Source: Endotrypanum monterogeii
Taxonomy: Eukaryota > Euglenozoa > Kinetoplastea > Trypanosomatida > Trypanosomatidae
Reading direction: 5' to 3'
DNA length: 64,000 nucleotides
Assembly: GCA_000333855.2 (NCBI GenBank)
Contig: CM007333.1
Coordinates: forward strand, 88,069-152,068
The notes under the pieces: model-generated
Seen by the model: only the letters and a program-made list of their open reading frames with translations
Told to the model about the DNA's origin: nothing
Database searches by the model: none
Program-made: the position numbers and the translations under genes
Part shown: positions 11,001 through 19,764 of the stretch, piece after piece
Layout: each line of letters begins with the position of its first letter
How positions within the stretch are numbered: position 1 is the first letter of the stretch

Positions 11001-11324
11001 GTGCGAGTGGTAGTCTCGTGCCCGAAAGAAGGATCCCAGACTGTCTGCCCCTTTTCGGTGGAAGTTCGCCACAGCACGCACAACAAGCAGCTTTGCCTCC
11101 TCACCTGCGTCTATGGATGCGGAAGCGGGAGTATACAATGTACTAGAGACCCCGTCGCTATCCTGCGAGGTACAAACATCTCCCTTCCTCTTGGACGACA
11201 TATTGAGTTTGAAGGTGTCGACGAAACAGTGCTCCAGCATACTGAGCAACTCCTCAACCCGCTTTACCTCACCACTCCTCTCGGTGAGAGGAAGCAGCAC
11301 AGTCGAAAGAAACGCCTCCAGCAT
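8055..11324 (-). CDS. TTI1-like HEAT-repeat protein (TTT complex)
   Basis: A helical HEAT-type protein of 1089 residues. TTI1 with TELO2 and TTI2 forms the TTT cochaperone, which stabilises PI3K-like kinases such as TOR, ATM and ATR. The N-terminal layout fits TTI1: a first segment with FLSTVLLPL, a helix pair with VEELLSMLEHCF, a hydrophobic stretch with HAALFILELLKSL, then LQLDSLDACQAIV and CLPGIVSVAVRYI, corresponding to the conserved FLPG-I segment of TTI1 homologues. The C-terminus has a helix pair, FLVHRMVEEVLPVVLLW, resembling the last TTI1 repeats. A loop of acidic and Gly-rich residues interrupts the C-terminal third. The start is the ATG at 11324; a GTG two codons upstream is in frame but unlikely. 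The assignment rests on remembered family layout, so another HEAT protein remains possible. Confidence 0.55.
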   Translation of the reverse strand: MLEAFLSTVLLPLTERSGEVKRVEELLSMLEHCFVDTFKLNMSSKRKGDVCTSQDSDGVSSTLYTPASASIDAGEEAKLLVVRAVANFHRKGADSLGSFFRARDYHSHAALFILELLKSLNGNSKNWFRQLQLDSLDACQAIVEVIGTENVRLCLPGIVSVAVRYIHRAHHGKDSTKVCLAAMSLLHTALGTSFATAEPAIWLQDTAGHLVTALRSILEPSAIVQGAFAPVTVTALKSLIVSVLLSPAMTVCSTIPLGSLLIVAYSIVENMDHLYHLGDDVFGAVEATNLVALTASNLSSSTDVRMLTLMNSSWAVLAVTEALQCLRGVELLHLATTVARVSGLRDHFFPIYSSPQTAAYPLVCESTVSIFLSVVRKCVRLVGTEMSEEALYTHRRPRNYPAGVVDEFLFCLAGAVARLPTFSTLTPESCHFDSDETVGECLTNALLREYDEVLQDWDAYAVHPAVLYVLSRLVVWQFHPAQSIRSSPTSSPSSLAVAGTSGSKSPESCTYPRPADLTTGAFEQLWCIVAQPHLWAITKDEELCTYQQVHHRQVVAATLLRVLALSAEVLQCGCGSTSVELNREQGDALERFFALTLYLVLEKATASGLVHEAALHCVEVYSATSGERDTMLFLLRHSTLIVDETARAVREEHLRPAAASVLRGSLALLERRFVRGGDDGCSDHAILAGGSADLIALVRQRLSVTAMSACFTRAFPQVVSLEEAAQVADFVASTIHVARDALQLSSRYDSTSPAEDVIGRRAALSLLRDGLDLAAYLNYCVPQEAMDEDQERHTTSAHIRVRALQTVVLEVVHAVLCHCTLHDQVAVIAVQTVVRGLTCFLTTTASLAWADVTRQRLIDEGAERRRLAQQSRGGGQQARLRVSEGGEGDASGDEEEYACDLGRVPLPTPPPIDWPWTHYTSTTVATTESVTSVGIGLPRSHLHTIYRVYLSLFSLLREPMAAFEAHASRSHAWSGMERHRLGDVMIAPALFETLRGLEAIRLLAFDFLVHRMVEEVLPVVLLWRERARLSRIPTHTEERAMLATQQFLENLYEDCRDLSELQESIMVKCRCYDFVPTSSQQPDLACVQP

Positions 11325-11785
11325 TCCCACGCCTATATCCTTCCGGGTGGTGATGTATATTTAAAAAAAATGTATGTGGCGTAGCAGCAGGTCTTCGTGG
11401 AAGACAAGAAGCTCTGAGTTAATGATACGCCTCCTCAGCAGAGCTGTCACAGAAAAAGAACTGTGGGGGTACAAAGAAGGTAATTGCGGGCTGAAGTCAA
11501 CGATTACAAACATACTTGCCAACAGATGCACTTTGGAGAGCAGGTCCAATGCAACGAGTCTTGGTATGGCCGCGCAGTATCCGCTATGTATATAGAGGTG
11601 AAACTCTAGGCCAAAAGAGGAGACACAACCGGTCAATCACTTCCGTCAGCACGCCGGAAAAAATCACGTCCAGCTGCTGCCGAGAAGGGAGTCAGGTTAA
11701 TCAAGTCGTCGTGGATTGAGTATTGTTTCTCTTTTTTTTTTTGGCGCGCTCTACTCTACGACGCTGTGAAACACACTTTCCTCTA

Positions 11786-11801
11786 GGGGGGGGGGGGGGG
11801 G
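11786..11801. repeat. Poly-G tract (16 bases)
   Basis: An uninterrupted G run on the plus strand. A second run of 14 G lies at 11993-12006. On the transcribed (minus) strand both read as poly-C. Confidence 0.95.
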
Positions 11802-11888
11802 ATTGGCGCTCGAAGCACTCCAATGCGCGGCGCACATGTGCGAATCCACAGTCGTGTATAACTAGTTTACAGGGTTATGAATACAAAC

Positions 11889-11935
11889 ATATATATATAT
11901 ATATATTTGTTTGTTTGTATGCATGCATGCATGCA
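11889..11935. repeat. Compound microsatellite (AT)n-(TTTG)n-(GCAT)n
   Basis: An AT run of nine units passes into TTTG units and then four GCAT units. It is non-coding simple sequence between the two G runs. Confidence 0.9.
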
Positions 11936-12409
11936 GGTGCGTGCGTTGTGGAGATGAGAAATATTGAGCGGTGAATTGGAGGAGAGGAGTGAGGGGGGGG
12001 GGGGGGATTCAAACGAATTACCCACACACACATTCACCCAAGCATATGAGAAGAACGAAGATGAGCACGAGACAGTCTGATAAGGTGAACCAGAAGATGT
12101 TAAGTCAATCAACGGACAGTGCTGAAGAAAAGCACATCATGTGTTAGCGCGTGGTGGGCGGTCAGCCACCCACGTGCAGCAAGTCGTAATGATGCAAGCC
12201 GCGTCCAATGTAGCGGACACGCATTAATCGATACCAAGTCGAGATACCTACTGATGTCTCGCTTTTTAACATGGGTAAGAACTTTGACGATAAAGAATTG
12301 CCTCAGAGCAATGTAGAGTACACCGATAGGCATCGTGCGCCGAGTTGAAACCTCGCGTACATTTCCTGTTGGAGTATGTGTAGTGGTGGTGATGAGAGGG
12401 GGAGTAGGA

Positions 12410-14419
12410 CTAAAACAAATCGTCGTAGTCGTCAACGGCAAATCCGTAAAACTTGGGCGTCTCATCGTACAAGGCGTCAAAATAGTGCACATAGTGATCC
12501 TCTATCTTCTGCCGTGCATAACCCATCTTCACCGTCATGAAACCATTGGCGAGGGTGAATTCATCCACAAAGGCGAAGCGACGAACGTGTGTGCGAGGAG
12601 GCAGATCCTGCGAGACCCGCCGTAACTCAGCGCGGATGCAGTCCGCTTTTTCTCGGTCGTTGACGAGTGGTACACCATCGCGACGCTCCACCTTGCGCAG
12701 GTGAGCGGCGATGGCCTTCGTGTTGGCCACCACAAGAGCCACAATGTAAGGGCGACGATTGCCGTAAAGAAAGACCTGTTTGATAAACGGACTTTTTGTC
12801 AGAGCCGCCTCGACCTCGATGGGGTTCACTGTCTTGGAGTTCTCCAACGTGATCAGGATATCTTTGTTGCCCTTCATCGTCATCCATCCCCCGGTGAGAG
12901 TGCCGTAGTCACCGGAACGGACAAAAGTGCGACTGCCGTACTCTACCAGAGAATTTCGTGCCTCATCGGGGTCGATATGTACGTCAAAGTAGCCCTGCAT
13001 CGCGTTGGGGGCCTCTACAAGGATCTCACCCAAGTCCCCTGGCGCCACAATCTCGTTTCTGCCGTTCACGACACGCACCTCCACACCGGGCAGAGCCTTG
13101 AGACGCTGTGGCACATCCACATCGGTAGCAACGAGCCCACCGGCCTCCATGAAGCCGTATGTATTCACCACGAATACATCCAAGTCCGCCATGAGCTCGG
13201 ATTGATCTTTGGTGAGCTGGTGGCCGATGATGATGGCAACGCGCAGCTCCGATCCAAACTGCGCCTTGAACTTCCCCAGCAGTGCATGGGAAAAAGCTCG
13301 CAGGGTTCGACCCGGCTTTTTGAACATAAGACGGTTTTCAGTGATACGACCGATAGTGAAGCGGGTCAGGTCCTTTGTGAAGCCCCCACGGTTCAAAATG
13401 TCGTCCACGATGTTTGCGTAGGCGCGCTGAAAGGGCTGCGCTACAGAGACCATGACGCTCGGGTTAACAAGAGGCAAGTCTTGAAATCCCTCCAGAATTT
13501 CAGGAGGGATGCAAATACACGCACCCTTGCACAGTGCCTGGTACAAATCTGCGGTAAGGGCACCCGCAACGCACCACGAACAAAGTGACATGAACATGTC
13601 ACTGTGAGTCAGTGCCTCGCCAAGACTAGCATAAACAGAGCTGACGTTGGCAACGATGGTCTTGTGAGATAGCATGACGCCCTTTGGCGGCCCCGTTGTA
13701 CCAGCCGTGAACACAATCATCGCGGTATCCTCAGCACAGATGTCTCCTCGTGCAGGTGTCTTTTGAGGCACATCTGCCGCAATGCTGATCGCAACTGCAT
13801 AACTGCCCTCACCAACCTGGTCCTCGAAACAAATCGCGTGTTCAAGTTGCCCAACGCGGCCAATCCATCCCTTGATGACTGTATACGATGCCTTCGTCTC
13901 AACGAAGAGCACCTTGGATTGTGTACTCTTCACAACGAGCTGCGCTTCGGAGGGGGTGACGTTGGTCGGAAGCGCCACAAAGTGGGCACCCAGCTGCATC
14001 GTGGCGAAGTGAACCACGACCCACTCGTAGCGGTTCTCGCTGATGACGACGACACGAGACCCTTTATCGACACCCATCTTGTGTAACAGCGTTCGCATCG
14101 CCTCAACCTCCGCATTGATAGACCCATACGTGGCCCAGACGTACCCTAGCTTTCCACGTACCCACATCTTGCTCCCCAGAAAGCGGCGGTTAGGCCACGC
14201 CCTCAGCGCCTGCTCCCACAGCTCCACAAGAGTGCTCTGTGGCTTGATGACAAGGCCCAGCCGGAGGTCGTTGTTCATCTGATGAAGACCAGCCGTGTCA
14301 GTCTCCTGATAATACGAACCACCTACACTCGTGCCGAATCGAAGCGGGCACCTCCACGCTGCCACGTGTGGCGCACTGTGGTAGCCGCACACTGCCCGAC
14401 ATGAGAAACGGTGCAACAT
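12410..14419 (-). CDS. Acyl-CoA synthetase-like AMP-binding enzyme
   Basis: An ANL-superfamily adenylating enzyme of 669 residues, most likely a long-chain fatty acyl-CoA synthetase of the ACSBG type or a 4-coumarate-CoA-ligase-like protein. It would activate a carboxylic acid with ATP and transfer it to CoA. The phosphate-binding loop FTAGTTGPPKGVMLSH lies near residues 237-252. The A5 motif is YGFMEAGG. The A7 aspartate is in RSGDYG, where most family members have RTGD. The hinge region is GNKDILITLENSKTVNPIEVE-like, and a C-terminal lysine lies in NGFMTVKMGYAR. The N-terminal 35 residues are rich in Arg, Ser and aromatic residues with few acids, which could be a mitochondrial presequence. 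The ATG at 14419 fits the family length. Substrate cannot be told from sequence. Confidence 0.88.
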   Translation of the reverse strand: MLHRFSCRAVCGYHSAPHVAAWRCPLRFGTSVGGSYYQETDTAGLHQMNNDLRLGLVIKPQSTLVELWEQALRAWPNRRFLGSKMWVRGKLGYVWATYGSINAEVEAMRTLLHKMGVDKGSRVVVISENRYEWVVVHFATMQLGAHFVALPTNVTPSEAQLVVKSTQSKVLFVETKASYTVIKGWIGRVGQLEHAICFEDQVGEGSYAVAISIAADVPQKTPARGDICAEDTAMIVFTAGTTGPPKGVMLSHKTIVANVSSVYASLGEALTHSDMFMSLCSWCVAGALTADLYQALCKGACICIPPEILEGFQDLPLVNPSVMVSVAQPFQRAYANIVDDILNRGGFTKDLTRFTIGRITENRLMFKKPGRTLRAFSHALLGKFKAQFGSELRVAIIIGHQLTKDQSELMADLDVFVVNTYGFMEAGGLVATDVDVPQRLKALPGVEVRVVNGRNEIVAPGDLGEILVEAPNAMQGYFDVHIDPDEARNSLVEYGSRTFVRSGDYGTLTGGWMTMKGNKDILITLENSKTVNPIEVEAALTKSPFIKQVFLYGNRRPYIVALVVANTKAIAAHLRKVERRDGVPLVNDREKADCIRAELRRVSQDLPPRTHVRRFAFVDEFTLANGFMTVKMGYARQKIEDHYVHYFDALYDETPKFYGFAVDDYDDLF

Positions 14420-14886
14420 CGGAGCCGAACTCTTTTATCTGCCGTACGACATGCAGGTGAAGCTCCCTTCTTCTATACTCCACACACTGTGTCTAGCTCT
14501 GCCACCGTGCTCCGCAACAGCACCGACAAGCGTAGAAAGTGAGAGAGGGCTAGTGGACGACGGGGCACGGAACAACGCTGGTAGAATACTGTGCCAGCAC
14601 CTGCAGGAGTAAGGGTTGACAAACGAAGACTCAACCAGGGGGGAGGGCACTAACCCCGCTCCTCTCTCTCGATCCTTCGACTGAAGAAAACCGGAGAGGC
14701 GAAACTTAGTCGGAAGATGACCCACCTCTTTCCAGTTTGCGGCGGTATGGGGCACTGGGCCAGTGCTGGTTAGGGGGAGCGGGTGCGAGTGGATGCGAAA
14801 TCACGAAGATTTTATAAAAAGAGGGAAGGAGTGGAAAACGTAGGTGGGTAAAATAGAAGTGGGGGATAAAAACGAACAGAGAGATT

Positions 14887-14920
14887 CCCCGCCCGCCCGC
14901 CCGCCCGCCCGCCCGTCCGC
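14887..14920. repeat. (CCCG)n tetranucleotide repeat
   Basis: About seven CCCG units, then imperfect copies. The transcribed strand carries GGGC units, which can form a four-layer G-quadruplex or a stable GC hairpin. Confidence 0.92.
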
Positions 14921-15365
14921 CGGTCCCCTCTCCCTTCATATCGTAAAGGAGAAAAGCCGATGAAGGCGCCTCACAACATCGATCAAGAACATGAAAGGAG
15001 ACAGTTTCTCCCGAAAAGGAAAACCGTTTATGATCAACACACACACACACACACACAGCACCGGTCTCTATCCCCTCCGTCAGTGTAACAACACACACCT
15101 AAGGAGGGCACAGAGGGAAGGCAGAACAAAAGGAAAAAAGAACGATAGGTATCAAGTCCTCTTCTCCGTGCCTCCCCCCCCCCACCCCCCGCTCCGAAAG
15201 TCTCTCACGAAGCCATATAGGACTGTGTACTGCGTCCCTCTGTAATTTCCTTTTTGTGTGGGTCCCTATCCAAGCGCTCAAATAGACACTGGCAGACACA
15301 GATTAATTTTTCATACATGCAGAAATGAAAATGGGAAAAACGGCTCAAGCACACACATACACACA

Positions 15366-15382
15366 TATATATATATATATAT
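15366..15382. repeat. (TA)n microsatellite
   Basis: A TA run of about eight units in the 3' flank of the RSP4/6 gene. Confidence 0.9.
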
Positions 15383-15562
15383 GTAGGTAACACGAGAAGA
15401 CTTGTGTGGTGCAACGAGTCCGCTTGGGAGGCCCCTTGGCCACCTGGGGTAACAACGATGCCACTGGGCACTCCTCATAAAGTACATCCATATGAAAGTG
15501 GGGAAGAAACATTTGTGGAACGAAAGGAAGAAGTGGATACCCACGGACCAGTGGAGCCCCCT

Positions 15563-17347
15563 CTAGTCGTCGTCATCCTCCTCTAGCTCATCCGCATCTG
15601 CCTCGCTGTCGGTCTCCGGGATTTCCTCACCGCGTCGGACGAGCTTTTCCACGGTGGCGGTTGGGTCGGCTACCTCTGTGAGGTCGGCGCACTCTGATTG
15701 CACAGGAGGTGCCGGCAATGGCGTGAAAGCCGCATCTGCCCTCTTCAAACCGCTGCCAAAGTAGACGCATCCCCAGCGCTTGCCGCCCTCAGCTGCATAC
15801 GCAGTAGCGCCAGGCCAGCAAAGGGATTGTACCACCGCAATACGATGATCCATGCTAACATTATTCTCCACACGCATCGTCCAGCTTTCTATCATCATCT
15901 TGGTTGGGTCGTCCTCTGGAAAGTCTTCAGCGCGCATGGGCTTCAGTGGTGTGTTGTCCGGCTCCACGACCTCCTTTTCCTCCTCGTCCTCTTCGGGCTC
16001 CTCCTCTTCTTCCTCCTCCTCGTCGTCAATGGGCGGTGGCGGCTGGGGAATGTCCACGACACCGTACAGGTAGTCATTCTGGATAGGTACGAAAAGCTCG
16101 ATTTCTTCTTCCTCCTCCGGCTCCTCCTCCTCTTCCCCTTCAGCATCGACATCAGGCTCTGTCGCCTCGGGCTCAGCTTCTCCCTCCTCCTCTCCCTCCT
16201 CTGGCTCAGGCTTCGGTGGCACCTTCGTCTGTCGACCGTTCTTGTAGATAAACCCCTCAGCATGTACCCAGCGCTCTATCGTTAGCTGCGCCACGTCTGC
16301 TTCCTCTTCACCGTACCCCGGTGAGGGGACGGTCAGGGCCTTATACTTAGCCTCTTTGGGCTTGTGCGGCGCACCGCCTTCAGCATCTTCATCCTCGTCC
16401 TCCTCTGTCTCTGGCTCCGGCTCGGGTTCCTCCAGCGCACCTTGTGGTGCAATGGCCGTGCTGCTGATGATTCGCGCCAGCTGTGCTCGCAGGTACGCAG
16501 CCTCATCCCAGGGAAATGTTGCAGCGACAGGTGCCGACAAGTCTCCGGTAAAGAAGCGTTTTGTTTCACGGGCCGCAACTATCTGCTGCGGCGTTGCATC
16601 TGGCAGCTTTATCCACTTGTCGGAGGGCGAAGCGGTGACCCAGAAAGTGTAGCGATTCACCCCCACGAAGCCTGGCTCAGCCTGCACGGCCACAGAGCCG
16701 GCCTTTCGCGGAGGCTTTCCCATCGTGTTGCTCTCCACATACACAGTTTCATCTGCCTCGACGTAGCGCCGCGTGCGGAGAATGTAGTAGTCGCTCTGTG
16801 TACCAAATATTTTTCCGAAGAATTTGATGTCCTGCAAGTTCTTCTCCATTGCGAAGTTCGTTATAGAGCGGTCGAGCAGAAAAGCCTCCTCTTCGGCTAG
16901 ACCACAGCCTGCTGCTGTCCAAAACTTGTTCTGCGCAGCAACAGATTCGAAGGGTGGAGCCTTCAGAGGCACCACCGTGGTGGTGGTAATGGTTGTGTAA
17001 GGATCTGGCTGTTCGATGGTGGTGCGTACTTCTGGAGCTGGGCGATCGAAGAGTTTCTTATTGTCCTCAAAGCGCCGGAGCTCCTCCGCAGGCACCTGTG
17101 AAGCTTCATAGAACGCCGAGGTACTCTCACCGCATGCAAAGCTGTGCGTCTGAATGAAACTCAACATCTCATGCAGCTTTGACGGATCGCCTGCAACGTT
17201 TTCTGGGTTCTCCTCAAGGAGAAGCTCCATGAGACGGGTAAGCTGGTCATAAGCGCTAACGCCATCCTTGTCTGCCTGCATGAGGTATGCCTTGGCGTTG
17301 GTGAACTGCGCCTCCAGCTCTGACGCAGAAAGTGCTGTGGAGGACAT
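15563..17347 (-). CDS. Radial spoke head protein RSP4/6
   Basis: A flagellar axoneme protein of 594 residues. Radial spokes carry signals from the central pair to the dynein arms, and RSP4/6 (vertebrate RSPH4A/RSPH6A) forms the spoke head. Support comes from an N-terminal helical region, a conserved middle with NKFWTAAGCGL and FFGKIFGTQSDYYI, the block GVNRYTFWVT, and a C-terminal block with MRVENNVSMDHRIAVVQSLCWPGATAYA. Three acidic low-complexity inserts rich in Glu lie at about residues 305-325, 378-417 and 438-460, and an acidic tail ends the protein. The acidic inserts are expanded relative to the animal proteins, as often seen in protists. The ATG at 17347 gives the usual family start. 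It lies next to the Fused-type kinase gene. Confidence 0.92.
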   Translation of the reverse strand: MSSTALSASELEAQFTNAKAYLMQADKDGVSAYDQLTRLMELLLEENPENVAGDPSKLHEMLSFIQTHSFACGESTSAFYEASQVPAEELRRFEDNKKLFDRPAPEVRTTIEQPDPYTTITTTTVVPLKAPPFESVAAQNKFWTAAGCGLAEEEAFLLDRSITNFAMEKNLQDIKFFGKIFGTQSDYYILRTRRYVEADETVYVESNTMGKPPRKAGSVAVQAEPGFVGVNRYTFWVTASPSDKWIKLPDATPQQIVAARETKRFFTGDLSAPVAATFPWDEAAYLRAQLARIISSTAIAPQGALEEPEPEPETEEDEDEDAEGGAPHKPKEAKYKALTVPSPGYGEEEADVAQLTIERWVHAEGFIYKNGRQTKVPPKPEPEEGEEEGEAEPEATEPDVDAEGEEEEEPEEEEEIELFVPIQNDYLYGVVDIPQPPPPIDDEEEEEEEEPEEDEEEKEVVEPDNTPLKPMRAEDFPEDDPTKMMIESWTMRVENNVSMDHRIAVVQSLCWPGATAYAAEGGKRWGCVYFGSGLKRADAAFTPLPAPPVQSECADLTEVADPTATVEKLVRRGEEIPETDSEADADELEEDDDD

Positions 17348-18822
17348 GGCTTGATAAGTCGAGTAGAGACCCCCCTTGGTTGGTGGACGATAAACTCACC
17401 GGAAAAGGCGTACGTGCGAAGTGGACGCCTTAATTTCAAGACAGAAGCGAATGCCTCTGAAAAGTGGATCACTCGAGACGTCACCCACCCACCCGCCCCG
17501 CCACGCCCAGAACCAAAGATGATCACCCTCCACACGTGATTCTGGAACCCAACTCGCCTCAAATAATACCTACAGAATTCGAGACAGGAAGAAAGAAACT
17601 ATGCCTCGCACTGAGAATGGGAGGGTGGAAAAACTGCTATGGGACACACTCCGTCTGCTCACTCTCCGATCTATGCTGAGGAGATGGAGGGGGCGAGAGG
17701 AGGGGAGGACTTGCTTTTTAGCTCTTCAACGACACTTCCGTCGTCACAACCGAGAGATTGAAGAGGTTACCATGAAACAGGAAAAAAAAAAAAGAAGTAA
17801 TGGGGAAAAAGGAGGAGGGGGGGAGTAGAGTAATCAGGAGAGGAAACGCGCCAGACTCCATTAGCGGGACCTACCCTTCTGCGTCGCCTCAGCTGAGAAA
17901 CAATGCATGCAACGACTCGTCCAACTCCTCCCAGCCTTCACCTCTGACATCATGTAGTAGACGAAACGACTCAGGGATTTCCATTCATGCCACATTTACC
18001 ACCTCGACACAATCAGCATGTCATTTTTTTCTTTACGACTCCACATCCGACTGATCAGAAACCGAAAAAAAAAAAACGATAAGCAACAGCAGCCTTCTCC
18101 AGGTTTTTTAAAACCTTCATAGAGTGCCGCCGTGGGTCACACCGACGCCTTGACTTCGGCATATATTTGTTTTTTTCTTGGACGACCAAGAAAAACCATC
18201 GCCGCGCCACTTTCCCATCCTTCGCGTCATTGATACTGAAGCATTGCCACATCTTTTTCTTGAAGTGACTAAAATACACAAACAAACATATCCATGTAAA
18301 AAAAAATATATATATATATATATGCGTACAGAACCAACGCCGCCGCTTCTCTCCTCCCCCCAGAAAAAAAAAATCAGTAAAAATATGGTCATGGTACGGC
18401 CAGAGACTACAATGGGAGAAAAATGAGCAAACCGAGCGAGAGGGTCGGGGTTGCGGGAAAGGGCGGGGGAGAAAAAGAGCAATGCAGGAAGGGAAGAGCT
18501 GTCACAGCTTCCCCTGCGCTCAGTATGAAAAACGAAGGCGTCTCGTCCTGTAGTCCTCACCCTACCGACTAGCTGTCCCTCACGCCTACGCAGCCCCCCC
18601 CCCACCTTTTTCCGCCCCTCCTTCAACCTTCTGTTTTTCAACGCGCCCCACAATGTAAGTGACATACCTCTCTTCAAGAGTAGCCTTACATCCCCACTCC
18701 CAAACCCCCTCCTCAGAATTCCAGATAAACACGCACACAAGAAATAAAACAGTTCAGACATACCACACAAACGCAGAGGAAGAGGTGCGGTGTTTTCAGA
18801 GTCTTTATAATTTCCATGTTCG
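17348..18822. other. Intergenic spacer upstream of RSP4/6
   Basis: No gene is seen. On the minus strand it holds the RSP4/6 splice region. It has many A- and T-rich homopolymers and a (TA)n run at about 18306-18322. It ends at the SIDER-like repeat. Confidence 0.45.
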
Positions 18823-19370
18823 CTCGACTATACACCACAATTCGGGCGGTCCCCATCCGCGACCCCTCTCCTCGAGCCGGCCCACCACACACCCATCAAG
18901 TGGTACAATGGCAACGGTTAAAACACACGGCAACAATGCCCGACGCAGTCGTCCGGGCACGCACAAAGCCCACAACCCCGACACCCCGCAGGCCACACAA
19001 AAACAGCCCCCACCGCGCCTACCGCAACGCGGCGAGCCAAACACACACACACACACACAGAACGAGTAGTGGGCAGCGAGGGTCCAGCGAAACCCACACA
19101 CACGAGGATGACCTTCCACATGCCACATGAACGGCGTCAACATACTATCTGCCACTAAGCCTCTCAGCGCAACACCGCCAGGATCCTGACCGCCGACATC
19201 CCTATACATAAATCTCCTCCCACCCAAGCTACCCCGCGACGTGGGCACACAACCCTGTCAGTACTGGGTGCGCCACAGCATTGGTAAGGCGAATGAGGAC
19301 CCTTTGGCTTCCCCTGAAAGCAGACACTGCACTTGAATACCGCACTGAGCTACCCTAGCCACCGCAGAAA
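18823..19370 (-). mobile_element. SIDER-like retroposon, full-length copy 1
   Basis: A 548-base element on the minus strand. It matches the element at 38423-38970 almost base for base over its whole length and the element at 26817-27228 over about 410 bases. Both shared ends are recognisable: one side begins TTTCTGCGGTGGCTAGGGTA and the other ends with TATAGTCGAG. It contains a (CA)n run whose length differs between copies. Length, non-coding nature, dispersed copies and sense position downstream of a gene fit the SIDER elements of Leishmania, relics of ingi/L1Tc retroposons that regulate mRNA levels. It lies about 400 bases after the stop of the Fused-type kinase gene in the same sense. SIDER identity is inferred; the repeat itself is seen directly. 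Confidence 0.7.
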
Positions 19371-19764
19371 ATGCTGGGGGCGACAGAGAATAGGAACCAT
19401 TATGACGAACACAAAGTGTGTGCTCCAAGGTTAAGGTGGGAAAGAACGGGAATAAAATTGGAGCAAAGAGGGGGGGAGGGAGGGAGGGGGGAGGGGGGAG
19501 GGGAGGGAGGGAGGGAGGGGGGAGGGGAAGGGGGACGAACGAGTAGGAGGGGGGAAAAGGAGGAAAAAGAGCACATGAATAAGAGAATAGAAGAGAAAGT
19601 GAGGGGGGAAGAAAAAGGAAAAGGGAAGGGAAGGGGGGCTGAATGAGAAAGGAATGGTATGGTGACACGAAACAAAAACGGTAAAAAGGGTGGGAAGGGA
19701 AAAAAAAACAATTATGTAGTTCAGAGTAGCAGAGATACTCGACGAGGTGATATATAGAGAAGTG
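19371..19764. other. Spacer downstream of the Fused-type kinase gene
   Basis: No gene is seen. It contains the purine tract listed separately. The minus-strand transcript would have a pyrimidine tract of more than 150 bases between the kinase stop codon and the SIDER-like element. Confidence 0.5.
19469..19640. repeat. Long G/A purine tract, G-quadruplex-prone
   Basis: The plus strand is almost pure purine for about 170 bases, with G runs of 3-7 spaced by single A residues at 19469-19540. The transcribed product would be a C/T-rich tract. It could act as a processing signal for the downstream RSP4/6 mRNA or block replication; neither is shown by the sequence. Confidence 0.9.

Larger units (their letters stand above)
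11325..12409. other. Intergenic spacer with paired poly-G tracts
   Basis: No gene is seen between the acyl-CoA synthetase-like and TTI1-like genes. It holds two G runs, of 16 bases at 11786-11801 and 14 bases at 11993-12006, which are C runs in the minus-strand transcript. Between them lie an (AT)n run at 11889-11906, TTTG units and a GCAT run at about 11920-11935. Confidence 0.5.
14420..15562. other. Intergenic spacer between RSP4/6 and acyl-CoA synthetase-like gene
   Basis: No gene is seen. It contains a (CCCG)n run at 14887-14920, a (CA)n run at about 15039-15056, a C-rich stretch near 15174-15190 and a (TA)n run at about 15366-15382. The CCCG run reads GGGC in the minus-strand transcript and could fold into G-quadruplexes. 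Confidence 0.5.
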
